This document shows positions 14,561 to 19,274 of a DNA stretch of 19,274 nt, one piece after another. Under the pieces are notes generated by a model, which worked only from the letters and a program-made list of their open reading frames with translations, ran no database searches and was not told the origin of the DNA. Positions within the stretch are counted from its first letter, which is position 1, and each line of letters begins with the position of its first letter. Origin of the DNA: Alkalibaculum bacchi (lineage in GTDB: Bacteria; Bacillota; Clostridia; Eubacteriales; Alkalibacteraceae); NCBI RefSeq assembly GCF_937875145.1, contig NZ_CALNCS010000185.1, forward strand, positions 1 to 19,274. Reading direction: 5' to 3'. A program made the translations under genes and the position numbers.

Positions 14561-14802
14561 AAGGTGGTCAGGTAGTCGGGTGGTCAGGTGGTCAGCAAAA
14601 GCATAATGCTATTGCAATTAACAAAGTATTGAATGCTAGTAGCTAGTGGCTGTTTTTAGACCCTCGCTACTGCCCAGTCATCCTGAGCAAAGCGAAGGAT
14701 CTTAGACCCTAAAAGAAGACCCCAGTAGCGCTTACCTCGCCTAAGAGAAAGGCGAGCTTAGGTTTTGCTGACCACCTTAAAGCTGACCACCTTACCACCT
14801 TA
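14561..14802. repeat. Interspersed palindromic repeat, copy C (MITE-like), inside the operon
   Basis: The left arm (14561-14600) is built from AAGGTGGTCAG and GGTGGTCAGGTGGTCAGC units. The right arm (14761-14801) is roughly its reverse complement, with GGTTTTGCTGACCACCTTAA and AGCTGACCACCTTACCACCT. The interior holds GCTAGTAGCTAGTGGC, TCCTGAGCAAAGCGAAGGAT and a CTCGCC/GGCGAG hairpin. It has no ORF. It separates the E2 and E3 genes by 284 bases and would fold into a long hairpin in the transcript, perhaps affecting E3 expression. Confidence 0.7.
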
Positions 14803-14820
14803 AAAACACGGAGGTGTCAA

Positions 14821-16551
14821 ATGGCAACAGAAGTGATTATGCCAAAAGCTGGCATGGATATGGAAGAAGGTACAGTCATTAAATGGCTGAAAGAAGAAGG
14901 AGACCAGATTGAAACAGGAGAGCCTTTACTAGAAATCTTGACGGATAAGGTCAATATGGAAGTAGAAGCAGAAGTATCAGGTACTCTTCTTAAAATTTTA
15001 GCTAAAGAAGGAGACGTTTTACCCATATTTACGGTTATTGGATATATTGGTGGGGAAGGGGAAGTGATCCCTAATGCTACAGGTTCACAAGTTCCAGCAC
15101 CAGAAGCAGCCCCAATTCAAGAAATAGCTCCTGCTAAAGAAGAAGCTTCAACACCTCAAACAGCTGATAACACTTATGATATTGTGGTATTAGGTGGGGG
15201 ACCTGGCGGATATGTAGCAGCTATTCGTGCTGCACAGCTAGGTGCAAAAGTTGCCCTAATTGAAAAAACATCTGTAGGTGGAACATGTTTAAATGTAGGT
15301 TGCATCCCAACAAAGACTATGGTCAAAGGTGCAGAGATTATTCATAATATGAAAAATGCGGAGCGAAAAGGTATAAAGGTAGGAGAGCCTCAAGTAGATA
15401 TGGCTCAAGTTGTTCAAAATAAAAACAGTGTTGTCAAACAACTTGTAGGTGGCGTTACTGGCATTTTAAAATCAAATAATATCAAAATCTACTCTGGAAA
15501 AGGTCATGTAAATAAAAACAAAACAGTAGATATTGTTGATGGGGCAGATAAAGGTCAAGTGATTTCTTACGGTAAATTAATCATCGCTACAGGTTCTACT
15601 CCATTAGTTCCACCAATACCAGGTCTAGATTTACCTGGCATCATGACAAGTACGGAAATATTAGATATACAAGAAGTGCCAAAAGAATTAGTCGTCATTG
15701 GTGGTGGCGTGATTGGTTGCGAATTTGCGACGATCTTTAGTACATTTGGAAGCAAGGTTACGATTGTAGAAATGCAAGATCATTTACTTCCAAACTTAGA
15801 TAAAGAAATTGCTGAAACATTAAAGAAATCTTTCCAGAAATCTGGCGTAGAGGTTCTTACATCTGCAAAAGTGGAAAAAGTAGAAAAGAAAGAAGACAAA
15901 TACACAGTTCATGTAAGTGGGAACAAAGCCATAGAAATCGAAGCGAATAAAGTCTTAGTGTCTATTGGAAGAAAAACTTGCTTAGAGGGATTAGAAGATT
16001 TAGGTTTAGATATAGACAGAGTCGTCAAAGTTGATGATTATCTAAAGACATCTGTAGAAGATGTATATGCAATCGGTGATGTCACAGGCAAATTTCAATT
16101 AGCTCATGTAGCTTCTGCACAAGGGATTAAAGCAGCAGAAAATGCCATGGGTGGCTCAGAGAAGATGAAGTACAATATTGTTCCATCTTGCATCTTTACC
16201 ATTCCAGAAATCGGCTGTGTAGGGGTGACAGAAGAAGAAGCAAGAAGAAAATACGGTGATATTCGAGTAGGCAAATTCTCTATGTCTGCAAGCGGAAAAG
16301 CCCTTGCCATGGGCGAAACAGAAGGTTTTGTAAAGGTCATTGCTGACAAGAAATACGGCGAAATCCTAGGTGTTCACATTGTAGGAGCAAGTGCAACAGA
16401 AATCATTGCAGAAGCAGCAGCTGTAATGAAATTAGAAGGCACACTAGAAGAACTAGTAAACACCATCCACGCTCATCCAACCATTGCAGAAACCATTATG
16501 GAAGCTGCACATTGTGCACTAGGAGAGCCAATACATTTGCCCAAGAGATAA
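14821..16551 (+). CDS. acoL: E3 dihydrolipoamide dehydrogenase with N-terminal lipoyl domain
   Basis: A 576-residue flavoprotein that reoxidises dihydrolipoamide with NAD+. Residues 1-78 are a lipoyl domain (Lys43 in EILTDKVNMEVEAE), joined by a Pro/Ala linker (about 85-116) to the E3 body. The FAD motif is VVLGGGPGGYVAAIRAAQLG. The redox disulfide is GGTCLNVGCIPTK (Cys156, Cys161). The NAD motif is VVIGGGVIGCEFA. The second FAD segment is VYAIGDVTGKFQLAHVA. The catalytic dyad is His552 and Glu557 in HAHPTIAETIMEA. The lipoyl domain matches that of the E2 here at 66 of 78 residues, and the ribosome site leader is also nearly identical, so it probably arose by duplication. Lipoylated E3 enzymes are known in acetoin and pyruvate complexes. 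A terminator follows. Confidence 0.92.
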   Translation: MATEVIMPKAGMDMEEGTVIKWLKEEGDQIETGEPLLEILTDKVNMEVEAEVSGTLLKILAKEGDVLPIFTVIGYIGGEGEVIPNATGSQVPAPEAAPIQEIAPAKEEASTPQTADNTYDIVVLGGGPGGYVAAIRAAQLGAKVALIEKTSVGGTCLNVGCIPTKTMVKGAEIIHNMKNAERKGIKVGEPQVDMAQVVQNKNSVVKQLVGGVTGILKSNNIKIYSGKGHVNKNKTVDIVDGADKGQVISYGKLIIATGSTPLVPPIPGLDLPGIMTSTEILDIQEVPKELVVIGGGVIGCEFATIFSTFGSKVTIVEMQDHLLPNLDKEIAETLKKSFQKSGVEVLTSAKVEKVEKKEDKYTVHVSGNKAIEIEANKVLVSIGRKTCLEGLEDLGLDIDRVVKVDDYLKTSVEDVYAIGDVTGKFQLAHVASAQGIKAAENAMGGSEKMKYNIVPSCIFTIPEIGCVGVTEEEARRKYGDIRVGKFSMSASGKALAMGETEGFVKVIADKKYGEILGVHIVGASATEIIAEAAAVMKLEGTLEELVNTIHAHPTIAETIMEAAHCALGEPIHLPKR

Positions 16552-16560
16552 GAATGACCC

Positions 16561-16597
16561 ACAAAAAACGGAGGAAGAATTCCTCCGTTTTTTGTTT
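16561..16597 (+). terminator. Strong rho-independent terminator after the E3 gene
   Basis: ACAAAAAACGGAGGAA pairs perfectly with TTCCTCCGTTTTTTGT around a very short loop (GA). The A and T runs make it likely to act on both strands. It separates the dehydrogenase operon from the agr locus. Confidence 0.85.
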
Positions 16598-16683
16598 GGT
16601 GATTTTTAGAATAGTCTTGTGATTGCTTTAAATATTATAAAATAAAGGTAAGCAAAAGTTGTTTTTTATTCCATATTCTGTGA

Positions 16684-16689
16684 TATTAT
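16684..16689 (+). promoter_or_regulatory. Extended -10 promoter for agrA
   Basis: TATTAT (16684-16689) is preceded by TGA, giving the TGn extended -10 form. A poor -35 (TTGTTT at 16659-16664, 19 bases away) lies upstream. It would start near 16696, about 70 bases before the chosen agrA start. Confidence 0.4.
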
Positions 16690-16765
16690 GTAAACAGAAG
16701 GAATTTAAGCAAATAATATGTCAGAGTATCATTACATCCTGAATTTATGGGGAGGGATGAACGTT

Positions 16766-17482
16766 TTGTTTCAAATTGCAATATGTGACGACGAGCAAAT
16801 GATTTGTTTACAAATTGAAAAGATCATCTTAACTTATTTTAAGACCACTAACGAAAAAGTAGAAGTTCAAGTCTTTTATTCAGGAGAAAAATTATGTGAG
16901 TTCATTGAAAAGGAACATAGTTTTGATCTAATCTTTTTAGATATTGAATTAGAACGGATAAATGGTATAGAGGTGGGTATGAAAATCCGAGAAGAAATGG
17001 ATAATCAAACCATACAAATTATATACATATCAGGAAAAGATTGCTACGATAGAGAGCTATTTGAAGTAAGACCCATGCATTTTTTGCCCAAACCCCTAGA
17101 TGAGGGCAAGATTATAAAAGATGTTTTGCTTGCAATGAAATTAAATGAAAAATCAGGCGGTATATTTACTTACAAAAAAGGTCAGGAGACTTACAAGATA
17201 CCCATAAAGAATATCCTTTATTTTGAAAGCATAGGTAGACAAGTGAAAATAGTTACTACTGATGGGGAAGAATTATTTTATGGTAAGCTTCGGGACGTGC
17301 TAACAGAAGTCTCAACATACCGATTTATGCATATTCATAAATCTTATATCGTAAGCTACGCTCATGTTATTACATTTAGATACGAATCCGTTATAATGTC
17401 GAATTTGATGCAACTCCCGATAAGTCAACCAAGGAGAAAAGCAATAAGAGAATTACAAGTTATTTATGAAAAATTTGAGTGA
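16766..17482 (+). CDS. agrA: LytTR-type response regulator, AgrA-like
   Basis: A 238-residue regulator. The receiver domain (about 1-120) has FQIAICDDE with Asp8 and Asp9, the phosphorylation site Asp59 in LIFLDIEL, and Lys109 in FLPKPLDEG. The LytTR DNA-binding domain (about 135-236) shows TYKKGQETYKIPIKNILYFE and FMHIHKSYIVSYAHV. I start at TTG 16766, with GGGGAGGG at 16749-16756 nine bases upstream. The ATG at 16757 directly abuts that site and would be poorly spaced, and the resulting MFQIAICDDE matches the usual family start. With the kinase, cyclic-peptide precursor and processing gene downstream it forms an agr circuit. LytTR regulators bind direct repeats upstream of their targets; the likely target here is the agrD promoter. 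Confidence 0.9.
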   Translation: MFQIAICDDEQMICLQIEKIILTYFKTTNEKVEVQVFYSGEKLCEFIEKEHSFDLIFLDIELERINGIEVGMKIREEMDNQTIQIIYISGKDCYDRELFEVRPMHFLPKPLDEGKIIKDVLLAMKLNEKSGGIFTYKKGQETYKIPIKNILYFESIGRQVKIVTTDGEELFYGKLRDVLTEVSTYRFMHIHKSYIVSYAHVITFRYESVIMSNLMQLPISQPRRKAIRELQVIYEKFE

Positions 17483-17542
17483 AATTTATGCAGAGACTAT
17501 GTAGGATAGCAGTTTTAAGAGTCTAAAAAAGGATGTTAAGAA

Positions 17543-18844
17543 ATGCATATAAGCTTATATAATCTGGTATACATTATCACTAATATCTTTGGAGCATATA
17601 TTATTTACAAATTTATGAGTGTTTTTTTTAATAGAAAAGAAGTTAACAGAAAGATAGAGTTATTATCATATCTTGGATATTTTATAATGATAACAATTGT
17701 ATATTTATTTATTAAAATACCTGTGGTTATGATGATATGCAATATAAGTGCTTTTATTGGATTGTCTCTTAATTACAAAGCGAATATAAAAAAAAGGATT
17801 TTGGCTGTTACTTATATATACTTGATTTCCATGTGTGTTGAAATAATTGTAATAATACTTTTGTCAGGGATGCGTTTCACAATTTTCTCGGAAAATGAAT
17901 ATTCAATTTCTTATAGCCTAATAGTTCTAAAAGTGGTTACATATATAGTTGTTTTAGTTTTAGGAAAATTTGTAAATGTTAAGCATAGTGAAAGTGTTCC
18001 GATGTCATATTGGGTATGTATAATATTAATGCCTGTATCATCTCTATATATAATTTTAATTTTATTTCAAACACAAGATATCATGTTACTACAAGTGATA
18101 GTAGGTATCATTTTCATGTTATTAATTAATTTTGCAACATTCTATTTATTTGATAGAACTTCGGAGACTTTATCAAACAAAATGGAAGCAGCATTACTCA
18201 CCAAGCAAAATGAATATTACAATGAACAATTCAATCTTATGAGAAATTCCTTGAAATCAACACGACAAATAAAGCATGACTTAATAAATCATCTCACAGT
18301 AATATATTCGCTAGTCCATGATAATGAAATAGAGCATTCACTTGACCATATATCTAAAATGCTATACACAATTGGTGAAAAAAAGGAACATGCACATTCA
18401 GGAAACATAATTGTAGACAGTATTCTAAATTTTAAACTTCAAGAAGTAGAACAAAAAAATATAAAAATTGCACTTGATCTTAATGTACCAGAAGAAATGG
18501 ATATTCCCTCTTTTGATATGACAATCATATTAGGAAATTTACTTGATAATGCAGTGTCGGCTGTCTGCAAGTTAACGGAAGAAAGATATATCAATATTAT
18601 CATAAAATATGATAGGGGGCGGTTTATATTAAATATCGATAATCCGTTTGAAGGGAAAATAGCTAAGGAGAACAATACGTTCCTGACAACAAAGGAGGAT
18701 AAAGCGAATCATGGAATTGGTCTACAAAGCATCAAAACTGTTTTAGCAAAATATAATGGGACTATAGATATTTCACATAACGAGAAAGTATTTTCTGTAA
18801 CACTATTCATGTATATCGAATTATCTGAGAGCAATGGCTGTTAA
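17543..18844 (+). CDS. agrC: GHKL-type sensor histidine kinase, AgrC-like
   Basis: A 433-residue membrane kinase of the peptide-sensing HPK10 group. The first 205 residues hold about six hydrophobic segments (about 6-28, 42-60, 62-77, 87-109, 125-142 and 155-176), with another at 181-203. The dimerisation and phosphorylation region has RQIKHDLINHL with His245 as phosphoacceptor. The ATPase domain is short and of GHKL type: ILGNLLDNAVSAV (N-box, Asn332 and Asn336) and NHGIGLQSIKTVLAKYNGTI (G-box). AAAAAGGATG lies before ATG 17543. It follows agrA by 60 bases. The expected role is to detect the AgrD-derived thiolactone peptide outside the cell and phosphorylate AgrA. A terminator follows before agrD. 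Confidence 0.9.
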   Translation: MHISLYNLVYIITNIFGAYIIYKFMSVFFNRKEVNRKIELLSYLGYFIMITIVYLFIKIPVVMMICNISAFIGLSLNYKANIKKRILAVTYIYLISMCVEIIVIILLSGMRFTIFSENEYSISYSLIVLKVVTYIVVLVLGKFVNVKHSESVPMSYWVCIILMPVSSLYIILILFQTQDIMLLQVIVGIIFMLLINFATFYLFDRTSETLSNKMEAALLTKQNEYYNEQFNLMRNSLKSTRQIKHDLINHLTVIYSLVHDNEIEHSLDHISKMLYTIGEKKEHAHSGNIIVDSILNFKLQEVEQKNIKIALDLNVPEEMDIPSFDMTIILGNLLDNAVSAVCKLTEERYINIIIKYDRGRFILNIDNPFEGKIAKENNTFLTTKEDKANHGIGLQSIKTVLAKYNGTIDISHNEKVFSVTLFMYIELSESNGC

Positions 18845-18862
18845 AATAGCCTGCTCTTTTTT
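18828..18862 (+). terminator. Rho-independent terminator after agrC
   Basis: GAGAGCA plus TGGCT pairs with AGCC plus TGCTCT, around GTTAAAAT and with one bulged base. A run of T residues follows. The stem begins within the last codons of agrC. Confidence 0.7.
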
Positions 18863-18932
18863 TAATGAAGCAAAACTCTTTTAAAGATTTTAAAAGAAAA
18901 ACCTTAATTCACTACAAAAACATATATGAATT

Positions 18933-18967
18933 TTGACAAGTCTCCGCATAAGTTGAATTTTTATAGT
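18933..18967 (+). promoter_or_regulatory. Candidate AgrA-dependent promoter of agrD
   Basis: A perfect TTGACA (18933-18938) is followed only distantly by -10-like sequences (TTTATA at 18960 or TATAGT at 18962-18967), with a spacer of 21 or 23 bases. Over-long spacers are known for AgrA-activated promoters in Staphylococcus. No LytTR direct repeat is clear to me, so this is tentative. Confidence 0.35.
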
Positions 18968-19011
18968 AGGATAAGATTACCAAATAAAATAAAGAGCGGT
19001 AGGGAACGCAT

Positions 19012-19155
19012 ATGAAAAGAATCGCAATGAAGTTTAGTGGAATGATCGCAAGTTTAGCGCTGACGGTCACGATTATGAATGTAAATTCAGCGTGTATATT
19101 TCTTGTACATCAACCAAAGCTACCAGAAGGTGCCCAAAAGCTCCGCAAATTTTAA
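19012..19155 (+). CDS. agrD: Cyclic lactone autoinducer peptide precursor (AgrD)
   Basis: A 47-residue precursor that is too short for most ORF filters. It has a charged start (MKRIAMKF), a hydrophobic, probably amphipathic helix to about residue 22, and then NSACIFLVHQPKLPEG with a basic tail (KLRKF). SAC followed by four residues, then xQPxxP, is the hallmark of clostridial AgrD peptides; the Clostridium perfringens counterpart has SACLWFT then YQPEEP. The predicted signal is therefore a five-residue thiolactone ring CIFLV (Cys28 to Val32), with a short N-terminal tail of unknown length. GTAGGGA precedes ATG 19012. The downstream agrB overlaps its stop codon. AgrD would be cleaved and cyclised by AgrB and sensed by AgrC. 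The exact mature peptide is inference. Confidence 0.85.
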   Translation: MKRIAMKFSGMIASLALTVTIMNVNSACIFLVHQPKLPEGAQKLRKF

Positions 19156-19274
19156 TGAGAATGAATGTATTCGAGAAAATTACAGATTCATTTATTCAGA
19201 ACGGAGTAATACCCTCTGAGGATAAAGACTTATACACCTATGGACTGGAACAAGGAACATTGATGGTGCTTAAT
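19155..19274 (+). CDS. agrB: AgrB-like peptide-processing protease, 5' end only
   Basis: The first 40 codons of an ORF that runs off the window end. The product begins MRMNVFEKITDSFIQNGVIP, followed by SEDKDLYTYGLEQGTLMVLN. This is the AgrB N-terminal pattern: an amphipathic start, an acidic turn with ED, then YxYGLE and the beginning of the first membrane segment. AgrB is a membrane cysteine protease that cuts AgrD at the C-terminal side and forms the thiolactone. Its catalytic His and Cys lie beyond the window. The start ATG (19155) overlaps the agrD stop as TAATG, implying translational coupling; an ATG at 19161 is an alternative start. The order D then B is the reverse of the common B then D order. 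Confidence 0.8.
   Translation, partial: MRMNVFEKITDSFIQNGVIPSEDKDLYTYGLEQGTLMVLN

Noticed and set aside
11224..16551. Annotation as an ordinary pyruvate dehydrogenase
   Set aside because: The motifs cannot exclude it, but the SorC regulator in the same operon and the adjacent polyol genes make a specialised acyloin or sugar-derived substrate more likely. Left open in the entries.
16757..16765. ATG 16757 as the agrA start
   Set aside because: It touches the GGGGAGGG ribosome site directly. The TTG nine bases later has correct spacing and gives the typical response-regulator N-terminus.
1..19274. tRNA, rRNA or known riboswitch genes
   Set aside because: I scanned the gaps by eye and saw no cloverleaf, rRNA segment or recognisable riboswitch core.

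Overview
The window reads as a low-GC Gram-positive anaerobe of the class Clostridia. The signs are an A/T-rich composition, strong AGGAGG-type ribosome binding sites, sigma-A promoters, Agr-type peptide signalling and a glucitol-family PTS. Genus is not determinable by eye. Every gene I support lies on the + strand.

Layout. (1) 1-1466 is an accessory edge: a decayed transposase tail, a secreted protein of unknown function and a small membrane protein. (2) 1467-2242 is a long non-coding stretch holding a terminator, an interspersed repeat and two near-identical consensus promoters. (3) 2243-5624 encodes a SorC regulator, GutM, and the IIC, IIBC and IIA parts of a glucitol-type PTS. (4) 5993-8482, behind its own promoter and a leader hairpin, encodes a NagD-like HAD phosphatase, an AraM-type glycerol-1-phosphate dehydrogenase homologue and an RpiB-like isomerase with altered active-site residues. 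(5) 8794-10089 encodes a COG4091-type oxidoreductase with a SAF domain, resembling the DXR-like (DRL) reductoisomerase family. (6) 10243-16551 encodes a second SorC regulator and a complete acetoin-dehydrogenase-like complex (E1 alpha, E1 beta, E2, lipoylated E3). (7) 16766-19274 is an agr quorum-sensing locus in the order agrA, agrC, agrD, agrB. The 47-codon agrD and the start of agrB (cut by the window end) are easily missed.

How the genes may work together. The PTS would import and phosphorylate a sugar alcohol. The usual sorbitol-6-phosphate dehydrogenase (SrlD) is absent, so sorbitol is unlikely. What follows is a dehydrogenase, an isomerase, a DRL-like reductoisomerase and a thiamine-diphosphate complex of the kind that splits CH3-CO-CHOH-R acyloins. 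1-Deoxy-D-xylulose 5-phosphate (DXP) is such an acyloin, and a DRL run in reverse would make it from 2-C-methylerythritol 4-phosphate. My leading inference is a catabolic route for a branched or deoxy polyol such as 2-C-methylerythritol, ending in acetyl-CoA plus glyceraldehyde 3-phosphate. It rests on family assignment and gene context only. The second notable system is the agr locus with a predicted five-residue thiolactone ring.

Three copies of a palindromic intergenic repeat sit at 1746-1912, 8548-8665 and 14561-14802; the last lies inside the dehydrogenase operon.
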